This document shows positions 14,522 to 21,704 of a stretch of 24,575 nucleotides of DNA, in pieces. The notes beneath the pieces were generated by a model, which was not told where the DNA came from, did no database searches, and saw only the letters and a program-made list of their open reading frames with translations. Position 1 is the first letter of the stretch. The number at the start of each line of letters is the position of its first letter. Position numbers and translations under genes: made by a program. Source of the DNA: a virus; IMG/VR virus record IMGVR_UViG_3300031578_006117, positions 1-24,575 of that record. The stretch is one strand, 5' to 3'.

Positions 14522-15310
14522 TTAGTTGGAAAGTTTACCACCTTTGTCAACCACAATCCCCCATTCTTCTGCAGCAGGCAAAAGAACTTTAATTATATTC
14601 TTAGCTTGCTTAATGTTTGATTCACCACCAGCTTTCACAAAACTCTTATCAGCTATTTCTGCAATGGCTTCAACAGTTTGTGATTTTTTGATTTTTTGCA
14701 TTGCTTTGGCAACTTCAATCATTCTGCTTGTGCCGAGTTTTTCTTTTGCACTTACAAATGGAGTTTTCTTTTTGGCATCAGCATTTCCTTTTTTGCCTTT
14801 TCCTTTTTTACCGGCAGGGGCTTCATCTTCATCTTCATCTTCTTCATCTTCATCTTCATCTTCCTCTTTGACTTTGGATGTTTTGGTTTTCTTACTCCCT
14901 ACATTCTTCTTATGAAGTTTTGCCGGAACGTCCTCATCGTCCTCATCGTCCTCATCGTCCTCATCGTCCTCATCGTCCTCATCGTCCTCATCGTCCTCAT
15001 CGTCATCATCATCATCATCATCATCGTCATCGTCCTCATCATCATCGACAGGCTCAGGCTCAGGCTTCTTTTTTCCTTTACCTTTTTTGGGAGCAGGTGC
15101 TTCTTCCTCATCATTAAAAGAATCAATAAGTGCCTGGGTAGCTTTTGAAAACTTATCTCCATCTTCAATAGATTCCACGCCATCTTTAAATTCTTCCAAA
15201 AGTGCTTCTTTGTCTCCGGTAGAGTCAAGAGCAGGATCAAGATTTAATACTTTTTGAAGTTCTTTCACGGCTGTCCGCAATTCTTTTTCTGTTGCTTTAA
15301 TTTTACTCAT
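14522..15310 (-). CDS. Highly acidic repeat protein with two globular ends
   Basis: 262 residues. Residues 1-68 form a helical N-terminal domain (ELRTAVKELQKVLNLDPAL). A basic Lys/Gly/Pro island (74-86) leads to an almost pure Asp/Glu tract (89-127), a second basic region (131-148), a second acidic tract (149-163), a GKKGKGKKG island, and a C-terminal domain (183-262) with VSAKEKLGTSRMIEVAKAM and AKNIIKVLLPAAEEWGIVV. No enzyme motif is seen. The alternating charge blocks suit a protein that competes with or mimics DNA, binds basic proteins, or organises DNA; that is inference. The gene stands alone between a promoter-like motif (15369-15390) and an intrinsic terminator (14473-14493), so it may be strongly and separately expressed. 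The core of the acidic tract is coded by a 9-bp tandem repeat. Confidence 0.8.
   Translation of the reverse strand: MSKIKATEKELRTAVKELQKVLNLDPALDSTGDKEALLEEFKDGVESIEDGDKFSKATQALIDSFNDEEEAPAPKKGKGKKKPEPEPVDDDEDDDDDDDDDDDDEDDEDDEDDEDDEDDEDDEDDEDVPAKLHKKNVGSKKTKTSKVKEEDEDEDEEDEDEDEAPAGKKGKGKKGNADAKKKTPFVSAKEKLGTSRMIEVAKAMQKIKKSQTVEAIAEIADKSFVKAGGESNIKQAKNIIKVLLPAAEEWGIVVDKGGKLSN
14932..15003. repeat. 9-bp tandem repeat encoding Asp-Asp-Glu units
   Basis: Eight exact consecutive copies of CCTCATCGT over 72 bases, each giving Asp-Asp-Glu on the minus strand. A CAT/GAT trinucleotide run (about 15004-15023) continues the tract. The unit is a multiple of three, so gain or loss of copies changes the length of the acidic tract without breaking the frame. 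Exact identity suggests active slippage. Confidence 0.95.
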
Positions 15311-15368
15311 TTTGTTTTGGTTTTAAATTGATAAATAAAAAATAATTGATTGTTTTTCGTTTCTGTTA

Positions 15369-15390
15369 TATTATACAAATAATTTTTTAA
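15369..15390 (-). promoter_or_regulatory. Promoter-like motif P2 upstream of the acidic protein
   Basis: Minus-strand element TTAAAAAATTAT followed by TTGTATAATA; it shares the TTGTATAATA core and the TTAA-AAAT upstream block with P1 and P3, with one base less between them. It lies about 59 bases before the ATG at 15310, in a 112-base intergenic gap (15311-15422), the longest noncoding stretch here. The gap also contains a weak inverted repeat (CCCTGCCTGGG) just upstream of the element, which is too short to call. Confidence 0.65.
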
Positions 15391-15422
15391 TGTTAGCACT
15401 CCCAGGCAGGGTTGTTGTTTCC

Positions 15423-16670
15423 TTATGTTTCATAATTTTCAGTAACTTCCCAAGTTGTTGTTTTTTGATCGTCACCCTGAATATATTTTAACGAAAATGG
15501 ATTGAAACTAAATCCAGCAGAACGCTGTTTGTCTTTTAATAAAGTGAACCAAGCTTGACCTTCATCAATATCTTTAGAAGGGTGGTTTATTATCCGAAAT
15601 ACATTTTGAGCCATAGCACCCATAGAGGATGCCCCTCTCAATCCTTTTTTATTATCTTTACCAGCATGATGTAATAATATACACGAAACACCTAATGCCC
15701 TCAAATCTCTTAAAAGTGGATTCACTTTATTATTCCATTCACTGTTACTATTTTCTTCTTGTAATCCAAATAATGTACTTGCACTATCTAATATCACCAA
15801 CCGATAAGTTGGATGATCTTTGAGCCATTTAATAATTTTAAATTGGTTGTCCCTATCTGATAAATAGAAAACATCTTCAGTTTCTAATTGATATTCAGGA
15901 ATGGATAATATGCGTAATCTATGTTTGGGTGGTTGTTCCCCTAACCATTCAAATTGACCCACTCGTTCTTCCATTTCTAATGCTCCTAATTCCCCATCAA
16001 TATATAAAGTACCTGTTGGGTTTTTTACTTGCCATTTTCCTATCTCACATTCTTTACTATAATAATTTTCCACCCCTAAAACATAAGCAATAGATAACAC
16101 AAGCAAAGATTTACCCACACCATAACTCCCATAAATTATTGAAATTTGACCTTCTCTTAACCATGGGCTCATTAATATTGTAGGTTGTGGTTTATTTAAT
16201 CTTTTGATCTGATGCACTGATAATACATGCCTATCTAATTTATCAGAAATTAAATCCAAAGGTTTAAATTCATTAACTGCTTTTTGAGCTTCAGTTAATT
16301 GATCTGAATTAATAAGTGATTGTATTGTTTCGGTGTAGAGCAGTAAATTTCTTTCAGAAAAATACTTTTTAGTTTCATCAACTAAATATTTTAAATCAAA
16401 TTTCTTTCTGGTGTATTCCTCAGATAAATTAGGCAAGATGTTGCTTTCAATATCTTCACCAACATCCTTTGGGAGTGTTTTAAGTTTTTTATAAAAAATA
16501 TCTTCAATATCTTTGCCAGGTGCTTTCCGATATTTATCATAATATTCCCAACACCATCCAGCAATTTGTTTAGCTGTACTAGATTCAATTAATTGAGGAT
16601 TCCAAATACTATGAATTTCTTTTAAGTAATTGGTAGATGTAATTAAACCAATAATGATTTTTCTTTCCAT
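15423..16670 (-). CDS. RepA/DnaB-type replicative helicase (RecA-fold ATPase)
   Basis: 415 residues. The N-terminal 140 residues are helical and include GWCWEYYDKYRKAPGKDIED, similar in style to the N-domains of phage DnaB/gp41-type helicases. The RecA-like core has Walker A YGSYGVGKS (180-188), TLYIDGELG with a likely catalytic Glu227, Walker B LVILDSAS (291-298) and LLHHAGKD (332-339) for sensing and coupling. This pattern fits the hexameric RepA (AAA_25)/DnaB group that unwinds DNA ahead of the polymerase. The primase is a separate gene (19866-20768). The initiator-like protein is two genes upstream, which supports a role in replication rather than recombination. No loader of classical DnaC type is visible. 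Confidence 0.82.
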   Translation of the reverse strand: MERKIIIGLITSTNYLKEIHSIWNPQLIESSTAKQIAGWCWEYYDKYRKAPGKDIEDIFYKKLKTLPKDVGEDIESNILPNLSEEYTRKKFDLKYLVDETKKYFSERNLLLYTETIQSLINSDQLTEAQKAVNEFKPLDLISDKLDRHVLSVHQIKRLNKPQPTILMSPWLREGQISIIYGSYGVGKSLLVLSIAYVLGVENYYSKECEIGKWQVKNPTGTLYIDGELGALEMEERVGQFEWLGEQPPKHRLRILSIPEYQLETEDVFYLSDRDNQFKIIKWLKDHPTYRLVILDSASTLFGLQEENSNSEWNNKVNPLLRDLRALGVSCILLHHAGKDNKKGLRGASSMGAMAQNVFRIINHPSKDIDEGQAWFTLLKDKQRSAGFSFNPFSLKYIQGDDQKTTTWEVTENYET

Positions 16671-16673
16671 AAA

Positions 16674-16886
16674 TTAATTATTGTGTTGACGAATACAACG
16701 GTATGTATATTTTTCTTGTTTTCTTCTTCTGATGAACTTTTCTAAATCAGGCTTGATAATTTGACATTCAAGAATAACTTTATCATGACGGTGTTCAATC
16801 ACATCTATTATGAATCCATCTACATCTGTAGTAGTGAGTGTAATCTTTTGGTTTCTTTTTTCAAAAATTCCTATTGTTTGTTCCAT
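16674..16886 (-). CDS. Hypothetical protein, 70 aa, basic C-terminus
   Basis: A 70-residue protein that begins with beta-strand-like segments (IGIFEKRNQKITLTTTDVDG, FIIDVIEHRHDKVILECQII) and ends with a basic helix (FIRRRKQEKYTYRCIRQHNN). It sits 3 bases before the helicase gene and 13 after the initiator-like gene, so it belongs to the replication unit. I recognise no family. The fold may be a small barrel with a basic tail, which would suit a nucleic-acid-binding accessory. Confidence 0.6.
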   Translation of the reverse strand: MEQTIGIFEKRNQKITLTTTDVDGFIIDVIEHRHDKVILECQIIKPDLEKFIRRRKQEKYTYRCIRQHNN

Positions 16887-16899
16887 AAATAATTAATTG

Positions 16900-17736
16900 T
16901 TAAGGGTAATACACTTTTCCTGTTTTAGTTTTATAAATGCCATCATCTCCACGAGTATATGCGATTCCATCATCTATGATAACTTTTTTATCTTTTGTAT
17001 TCCAATCATCATGCTTTATCATTAATTTTGGATCATTTAACCATCGGTTTTGATTTAACCAAGTTGAAGCATTTGCTATATATTTAGGATTGCTCCATAG
17101 ATTAGATTTTATTTGGGCTAATATAGCTTTTTTAATTACATCCCATGAAGGTGTGTTTTGTTTCTTACACAATGCCCCCCAAGCAGTCAAGGCTTGTCCC
17201 TTACTTGATTTATTTGGGTATAACTCCCAAAACATGTTGAACATATTTGGCTTGATAAGACTTTGATTTGGAAACAAATTATTTTTTTCCCTTTTACTAA
17301 GAGTTTTTAAAGCATTTCCCTCTGGGTTTTCCAGGGGCTGGTTTTTCCGTAGGGTGGTGGAAGTACATTGTTGATAGTGTGATTTACCCCAGCAAAAGTT
17401 TATCTTAATGTAATGCCCGATTATTTTTTCACCCACACCTTTTCTAATCATATCTTTTATCAAACCTAATTCTTTCAATTGGTTCTTTCTTTTCCTCACT
17501 CTTTCAATACTCCAATCTAATCCTTTGGCAGTGTAGGTTGTTGTTGACTTAGGTTGATCCGTGGATTGCCATTTAGCAGTATAATAATAAAAATAATACA
17601 ACGCCATTAAATCACCAGCGTTTGGTTGACTTAGCATTATATCTGATACTGCTTTAGATAATACAATTGGTTCTGATTGTTTTGAGTATGTTATTTGAGG
17701 TTGGATATTGGTGACAGCTGCTCGTTTTCTTCTCAT
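16900..17736 (-). CDS. Replication initiator/organiser-like protein
   Basis: 278 residues. The N-terminal half reads as a winged helix: MALYYFYYYTAKWQ, then YTAKGLDWSIERVRKRKNQL and KELGLIKD, the form seen in phage replisome organisers and plasmid Rep-type proteins. A polar linker (120-165) leads to a C-terminal domain with FWELYPNKSSKGQALTAWGA (169-188) and YIANASTWLNQNRWLND (219-235), a motif pair common in phage replication and DnaT-like proteins. It probably binds the origin or loads the helicase, whose gene is one small gene downstream. An origin was not located. The upstream 74-base gap (17737-17810) is AT-rich and may hold a promoter. Confidence 0.68.
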   Translation of the reverse strand: MRRKRAAVTNIQPQITYSKQSEPIVLSKAVSDIMLSQPNAGDLMALYYFYYYTAKWQSTDQPKSTTTYTAKGLDWSIERVRKRKNQLKELGLIKDMIRKGVGEKIIGHYIKINFCWGKSHYQQCTSTTLRKNQPLENPEGNALKTLSKREKNNLFPNQSLIKPNMFNMFWELYPNKSSKGQALTAWGALCKKQNTPSWDVIKKAILAQIKSNLWSNPKYIANASTWLNQNRWLNDPKLMIKHDDWNTKDKKVIIDDGIAYTRGDDGIYKTKTGKVYYP

Positions 17737-17810
17737 AACACATAGATAATTAAATAGTTAAAAAGGGAGGTAAATATATATAATATTTTTTTAATATCCT
17801 AATTTATTTA

Positions 17811-18287
17811 CTAAGTAACTAATTTAGTGGGACTTAACTTCACTTCCTTTAATCTATTTTTTACTAGATCAAGGTAAGGTAGAGTGCATGATTGTTCTGC
17901 CCCATCTGGACCCCCACACCAAATACGAGCCATTTTTTCTAAATCCATTTTAGGATTATAATATGTTTGATATATCCAAAACATTTCTTCAGATTTTCTA
18001 CTATTCAGTCTATCATCTAAAGTATATTTTTCATATCCTACAATACGATTAACATCATATACCACTATTGGCCATATTTGTAATTTTCCTACAGCTGGCT
18101 CATTAGGATTATGGATGTATACACCATCAGTAGATTCAACCCAAACAATAGCATGTAACCAATCATGTGGGGTTGCTATTTTCATTATCTTTTTAGGATA
18201 AAAAATAACAACACAATCACTCACTGACGGTGATGTAGTAGATAAAAATACAATTAAAATTGCTAAAATTAAAATGATCTTTTTCAT
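17811..18287 (-). CDS. Secreted lytic-transglycosylase-like protein
   Basis: 158 residues. The N-terminus MKKIILILAILIVFLSTTSP is a clear export signal. The mature part has the lysozyme/SLT pattern: WLHAIVWVESTDG with candidate catalytic Glu51, AVGKLQIWP (65-73, matching the family's G-xx-Q-i-P segment) and MARIWCGGPDGA (matching the late N-x-GP region). These enzymes cleave the glycan strands of peptidoglycan. Cys25 just after the signal might make it a lipoprotein, but the lipobox is weak. It lies amid small uncharacterised genes and not with lysis genes; roles in lysis, in remodelling the wall during infection or in superinfection exclusion are possible. Confidence 0.7.
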   Translation of the reverse strand: MKKIILILAILIVFLSTTSPSVSDCVVIFYPKKIMKIATPHDWLHAIVWVESTDGVYIHNPNEPAVGKLQIWPIVVYDVNRIVGYEKYTLDDRLNSRKSEEMFWIYQTYYNPKMDLEKMARIWCGGPDGAEQSCTLPYLDLVKNRLKEVKLSPTKLVT

Positions 18288-18292
18288 AATTT

Positions 18293-18820
18293 CTATTTTC
18301 TGATTCGTTTTACTTTTTTAATTCTAATGCGTTTTATTTTTCTGATTCTGATTCGTTTTTCTTTTTTAAAGTTGATTTTACTTCTTTTAACATGATCCTT
18401 TTCTATTGGCTTTTTCCTGCGTTTTAAAGGATAGTAAATAAATTCCTCTAGTAATATCTTCCAAGGTTTTTCATCCACTAAAATCCACACCCCTGCCTCT
18501 CCATTAATGTATTTTCTTTTAGGAGGTTTAACAATAGTGTGGATTGAATATGTAGGGATGTTTTCATGTCTTTTGATCCTACAGCTGACTTGAATTTGTT
18601 TGTCAACATATTGATCTATGAATTCATCCCTTTTACATTTTTCAATTCTTTCTTTTGAAAAGGTGTCTGAAACATATACATAATCATTACGATCTATTTT
18701 CCTACCAATTAATTTACAATGAGCACATATCATTGCGTCATAACATTCTTTCCTATCTTCTTGAGTGAAGTCATATCTTTTCTTAAAATTATGAACTCCG
18801 TATAAATTAATTTTTATCAT
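18293..18820 (-). CDS. Hypothetical protein with Lys/Arg-Ile repeat tail
   Basis: 175 residues. The N-terminal two thirds have a CAHC pair (CYDAMICAHCKLIGRKIDRN) and strand-rich segments (IQVSCRIKRH, AGVWILVDEKPWKILLEEFI). The last 23 residues are a low-complexity repeat of Lys/Arg and Ile (KRIRIRKIKRIRIKKVKRIR) from 18293-18365, where the DNA is a degenerate direct repeat containing ATTCGTTTT and TTCTGATTC blocks. Such a tail would bind nucleic acid or membrane. No family recognised. It lies 5 bases upstream of the transglycosylase-like gene. Confidence 0.65.
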   Translation of the reverse strand: MIKINLYGVHNFKKRYDFTQEDRKECYDAMICAHCKLIGRKIDRNDYVYVSDTFSKERIEKCKRDEFIDQYVDKQIQVSCRIKRHENIPTYSIHTIVKPPKRKYINGEAGVWILVDEKPWKILLEEFIYYPLKRRKKPIEKDHVKRSKINFKKEKRIRIRKIKRIRIKKVKRIRK

Positions 18821-18826
18821 ATGGTT

Positions 18827-19105
18827 TTATCTTAATGAATGGATTGCCATTTTGAATCGTATTCTGAAGTTGTTATCAACCACATCTAACTTTTCTTGAT
18901 TAATGTTACGATCTCGTTTATATGTATCAATTTGAAACATTATTCTAATTTTGTTTCTTTCAGTTATTTTACAATTCATACAGAAGATGCTCAATTGATG
19001 TAATTTATCATCTGAGTCATCTAGTCTACCATTTTGATATACTTTTATCATATAAAGGGATAAAAGTATAATTACAATAAGAAAAATAATAATTAATGTT
19101 TTCAT
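18827..19105 (-). CDS. Small membrane-anchored protein
   Basis: 92 residues. Residues 3-21 (TLIIIFLIVIILLSLYMIK) form a single N-terminal membrane helix or uncleaved signal, followed by an acidic and then basic soluble part with a CMNC pair. No recognised family. Six bases separate it from the next gene. Start context is AT-rich without a Shine-Dalgarno sequence. Confidence 0.6.
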   Translation of the reverse strand: MKTLIIIFLIVIILLSLYMIKVYQNGRLDDSDDKLHQLSIFCMNCKITERNKIRIMFQIDTYKRDRNINQEKLDVVDNNFRIRFKMAIHSLR

Positions 19106-19123
19106 GATTTCTAAGTTTTAAGT

Positions 19124-19435
19124 TTATTTATAAAATTCACCGTTGTTCCAATCGGTTCCAATTTCATTGAGATCAATTTTATCTTTCTTGATAGGTTGTT
19201 TAATCTTAAATTGTCCAATTGCTGGCCATTCAATTAAAACATTATCCTGATCAATTTTATCACAATGCATAATCCTTTTACACTTTGGCATTTCATAATA
19301 CCAAATTTTAAATTTAGTTTTGTACATTATCCGTTTGAACGAGTCATCCCAATATCGGATAACATTACAATGTTCACACTTATGGATTCTAAATCCATTT
19401 TGACGAATCCATTTATGTTTGAATAATTTAGTCAT
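19124..19435 (-). CDS. Hypothetical Cys-rich protein (candidate zinc-binding)
   Basis: 103 residues when started at ATG 19435, which overlaps the end of the upstream gene by 8 bases. A longer in-frame version from 19507 would run 80 bases back into that gene, so the shorter start is preferred. The sequence has HKCEHCNVIRYW early and MPKCKRIMHCDK later, a CxxC plus CxxxxxC arrangement that could hold one zinc. The C-terminus is acidic and polar. No family recognised. Confidence 0.6.
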   Translation of the reverse strand: MTKLFKHKWIRQNGFRIHKCEHCNVIRYWDDSFKRIMYKTKFKIWYYEMPKCKRIMHCDKIDQDNVLIEWPAIGQFKIKQPIKKDKIDLNEIGTDWNNGEFYK

Positions 19436-19643
19436 CTTTGAGTAAATCTTGTTTTGTATAAAAACTAGCAGATTCAGCATACTTGAGCATTGCCTTTTCA
19501 AGATCATTTATTAATGGTTTTATTTTTTGTGCATAAGAATGATAAAATGATCCTTTCTCATACAACAATATAACTGTAGCTAATAGATGAGTTGTTTTAG
19601 ACACTCTCATTAATTTGTAATAATATGGATGTTGTTTTTTCAT
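19428..19643 (-). CDS. Hypothetical helical protein, 71 aa
   Basis: A 71-residue, largely helical protein: THLLATVILLYEKGSFYHSY and KIKPLINDLEKAMLKYAESA. Aromatic residues cluster at the N-terminus (HPYYYKL). No domain is recognised. It begins 12 bases after the end of the frameshifted gene and overlaps the next gene by 8 bases, in keeping with the compact operon. Confidence 0.55.
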   Translation of the reverse strand: MKKQHPYYYKLMRVSKTTHLLATVILLYEKGSFYHSYAQKIKPLINDLEKAMLKYAESASFYTKQDLLKDD

Positions 19644-19655
19644 TTTATCAATTGT

Positions 19656-19869
19656 TTAAAGTGTTTCTATTTTCCCCATTCTATTTGTTTTACCAAGATG
19701 AAGTTCAATATAATGGCCTACATCTGAAATAGTATCACATACGTCTTCATGGTAATCAGCAGCAATTAAATTACTTGCAAGTTCAAGGGCTTCTAATTCA
19801 GACTCAAATGTTATATGAATCGTAAATGGTACAAATGGTGTTTTTAAATTTGTAATTTCTTTTTTTCAT
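19656..19869 (-). pseudogene. Small acidic-helical protein gene, apparently frameshifted at an A7 run
   Basis: The ATG at 19869-19867 overlaps the primase TGA in an ATGA junction exactly like other starts here, but its frame closes after 21 codons. The frame one base further on is open from the primase stop to a TAA at 19658-19656 and reads like real protein (PFVPFTIHITFESELEAL, then SNLIAADYHEDVCDTISD and VGHYIELHLGK). That frame has no usable ATG. Removing one A from the seven As right after the ATG (19860-19866) gives MKKEITNLKTPFVPF and a continuous 70-residue gene. So this is a homopolymer miscount in the assembly, a true disrupting indel, or a site of slippage. Confidence 0.7.
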
Positions 19870-20768
19870 TTCATTAATTGTTTTACTAAATAATCAGCGT
19901 CATCTTGTTTCATACTTCCTGGGTCGCCTTTAATCTTAACACGAAAGGCATCTACACCACGGAATTTTAGTTCAGCCACAATTTTATTAGCTTGAATACT
20001 GGCTTGCGGATCGTCATCAAAACAGACATGGACTCTAGTAAAAATCCTTGCGATATTTTTGACTTGAGATGGAGTGTATTTAATTCCTGAAACGGCAAAA
20101 CTTTGAGTTCCAAATCTCCATACATCAGTTGGACCTTCAACACATATACCGGTGGATTCCCACTTTTCTTGTTTTCCATACAATATATTTTTATGTGGTA
20201 TTATTTCTCTTTCTTTAGGACAAGCCATATACTTTGAACCATGCTTATCAGTGATGTCTCTGCTATCAAAAGACACTTGTTGATTATCCCAAATGAAAGG
20301 AATGATTATGCGAAATTTATAATCAATATTATCTAGTTTGCTATATGTATTTGTGCCAACCAGATTCCATTCTTTTTCTAGATAATCAGCATCAAATCCT
20401 CTGTTCCTTAAATAATGTTTATGCTTAACTAATAAAGGCATTGTATTGCTGGGCAATAGGTGCGGTTTAACATTGTATTTTACAGCGGTTGTAACTTTAG
20501 TTATTGAAAAAGATAGCTTGTATTTTTTAACAATCTCAGCTGTTTGACTAAATGATAAATTTATTAGTTTTGATATTGTTTGTATTGGAGGATGCCAACC
20601 ACAACGCCAACAAGTATAAAAATTATCATCAATGTTAAATCCTAAATGCCAACCTGGATTACCTGTACAATAAGGACAAGGAGTGTTCACCCATCCAGGA
20701 CGACAATGGGAGTGACCCTCTTCCAAGAAGGCCACTCCATAATCCTGGTATAATTGAATAATGTTCAT
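19866..20768 (-). CDS. DnaG-type DNA primase (zinc finger plus Toprim)
   Basis: 300 residues when started at ATG 20768, which overlaps the upstream TAA (TAATG); a start at 20822 would add 18 residues lying inside that gene. The zinc finger is C31-P-Y-C34 with C53-W-R-C56, in the CHC2 style. The Toprim core has ICVEGPTDVWRFG (Glu211) and VHVCFDDDPQA (Asp251-253), the metal-binding acids for RNA primer synthesis. The intervening region (FRIIIPFIWDNQQVSFDSRD) is typical of the catalytic N-subdomain. At 300 residues it is shorter than bacterial DnaG and lacks a helicase-binding C-domain, like many phage primases. It probably works with the RepA-like helicase encoded at 15423-16670. Confidence 0.9.
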   Translation of the reverse strand: MNIIQLYQDYGVAFLEEGHSHCRPGWVNTPCPYCTGNPGWHLGFNIDDNFYTCWRCGWHPPIQTISKLINLSFSQTAEIVKKYKLSFSITKVTTAVKYNVKPHLLPSNTMPLLVKHKHYLRNRGFDADYLEKEWNLVGTNTYSKLDNIDYKFRIIIPFIWDNQQVSFDSRDITDKHGSKYMACPKEREIIPHKNILYGKQEKWESTGICVEGPTDVWRFGTQSFAVSGIKYTPSQVKNIARIFTRVHVCFDDDPQASIQANKIVAELKFRGVDAFRVKIKGDPGSMKQDDADYLVKQLMK

Positions 20769-21067
20769 TATGGCCTTTTGAGAGCAATTCGAGAATCCAA
20801 CCAAGCTTTTCTTGGTTCCCATTCATGTTCATACCAATACCAAGGTGCGGTTAACTCCCTTCCTTTTTCTCTGTGAATTCCTTTGCGTGGACGATGGGTA
20901 TGAATATATTTTTCTAATTTTACTGCTTCTTCTTTAGTGATTACATAATCAAACTCCAAATCACAAATTAAAGCACATAATCCACCACAATTATCATCTT
21001 TAAATAATTCTTTACTTTCACTTAGGATAATAAGTAATTCTCTGATTGATCTACATTTTTCTTTCAT
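20768..21067 (-). CDS. Hypothetical protein, 99 aa, Trp/Tyr-rich C-terminal motif
   Basis: 99 residues. An N-terminal helical region with NCGGLCALICDLEFDYVITK is followed by EEAVKLEKYIHTHRP and a C-terminal segment APWYWYEHEWEPRKAWLDSR. Proteins with this GLC-(x)n-E-(x)n-YW-(x)n-PR-xx-WL layout recur in phage genomes as uncharacterised genes; I do not know their role. ATGA overlap with the upstream membrane gene and TAATG with the primase make it firmly part of the unit. Confidence 0.7.
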   Translation of the reverse strand: MKEKCRSIRELLIILSESKELFKDDNCGGLCALICDLEFDYVITKEEAVKLEKYIHTHRPRKGIHREKGRELTAPWYWYEHEWEPRKAWLDSRIALKRP

Positions 21068-21255
21068 AATTGTTTTTTATTAATACGTGCAAGAAATAAA
21101 TATCCAAAAAGGTAACATCCACCACAGGACATTACCGTTAACAATACAGCCCATACAAAATGTTCTGTTAAGGCAGGAACAGAAAGCAATAACAACCCAA
21201 AAAGATAAATGAGTATGCTTATGATGAATAAGAGTAAATAAAATAATGTTTTCAT
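21064..21255 (-). CDS. Small two-helix membrane protein
   Basis: 63 residues with two strongly hydrophobic stretches: about 4-27 (LFYLLLFIISILIYLFGLLL) and about 34-56 (VWAVLLTVMSCGGCYLFGYL), with a basic tail (RINKKQL). It should be an inner-membrane hairpin. Its stop overlaps the start of the next gene (ATGA). No family recognised; position and size alone do not identify a holin. Confidence 0.65.
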   Translation of the reverse strand: MKTLFYLLLFIISILIYLFGLLLLSVPALTEHFVWAVLLTVMSCGGCYLFGYLFLARINKKQL

Positions 21256-21273
21256 ATTATTAATATTAAATAT

Positions 21274-21495
21274 TTATCTTTGTTCAAACTGATACCATTT
21301 TTTTTTTCTGGATTCAGCTAATGCTTCTTGAGCTTTGGTAAGTTCATTTTGAATGTAGATTTCTACATTGCGATAGTCCTCAAGAATTGAGGAGTGAACT
21401 TCTTTAGTAGTTTGTAATGCTTTTTTCAAGCGTTTGATTTCTTGATTTTTCCCTTTGAGGGCTGCTTTTAATTCATAATAATTTTTTCTTGTCAT
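21274..21495 (-). CDS. Small coiled-coil protein with aromatic/basic end (copy 1)
   Basis: 73 residues, nearly all heptad-like helix (AALKGKNQEIKRLKKALQTT, then SILEDYRNVEIYIQNELTKA). The C-terminus is RKKKWYQFEQR. The gene at 21705-21917 has the same plan (helix plus RKRWWQFWKWFN), so the two may be paralogs. A coiled coil with an aromatic-basic end could lie on a membrane surface or bind a partner; unproven. Confidence 0.65.
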   Translation of the reverse strand: MTRKNYYELKAALKGKNQEIKRLKKALQTTKEVHSSILEDYRNVEIYIQNELTKAQEALAESRKKKWYQFEQR

Positions 21496-21500
21496 AACTT

Positions 21501-21692
21501 TTATGTATTAAGGATTTTGGATTTTGATTTTTTATCACAAGCATCTTCCTGAGCAGCTTTATATTCAGCCTCAGCCATGTCAGCAGCCAGTTGTGCCTCT
21601 TTATATCTCTTTTCACTTTGATCCGCAGTATCTTGCAAATCTTTGTATTTTTCCCAAGCTTTTTGGGCATCATTCCATTTTTCGTTTTTCAT
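21501..21692 (-). CDS. Small charged coiled-coil protein
   Basis: 63 residues: MKNEKWNDAQKAWEKYKDLQ continues into a long Ala/Glu/Lys-rich helix (SEKRYKEAQLAADMAEAEYK). A competing 66-residue frame at 21473-21673 is Lys/Leu-rich and looks like a shadow; this frame has the better start context (AAAAATAAATAATT-ATG) and clean spacing of 5 bases to the next gene. No family recognised. Confidence 0.6.
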   Translation of the reverse strand: MKNEKWNDAQKAWEKYKDLQDTADQSEKRYKEAQLAADMAEAEYKAAQEDACDKKSKSKILNT

Positions 21693-21704
21693 AATTATTT
21701 ATTT

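Noticed and set aside
14526-15148. Several plus-strand frames rich in Ser, Ile/Val or His/Pro/Arg
   Set aside because: Shadows of the 9-bp repeat in the acidic protein; low complexity with no coding signs of their own.
15395-15412. Short inverted repeat CCCTGCCTGGG after the helicase gene
   Set aside because: Only a 3-bp GC stem and no immediate T run; not a convincing terminator.
17774-17800. Possible fourth copy of the promoter-like motif before the initiator-like gene
   Set aside because: It has TTAAAAAAAT and TATATATA but no TTGTATAAT core; too degenerate in AT-rich DNA to call.
19436-19507. N-terminal extension of the Cys-rich protein to 19507
   Set aside because: Would overlap the upstream gene by 80 bases; the ATG at 19435 gives an 8-base overlap like other junctions.
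20769-20822. N-terminal extension of the primase to 20822
   Set aside because: The added 18 residues lie within the upstream gene; ATG 20768 forms a TAATG junction.
21473-21673. 66-residue Lys/Leu-rich minus-strand frame
   Set aside because: Overlaps the better-supported 21501-21692 gene in another frame, has poor composition and no clean start context.
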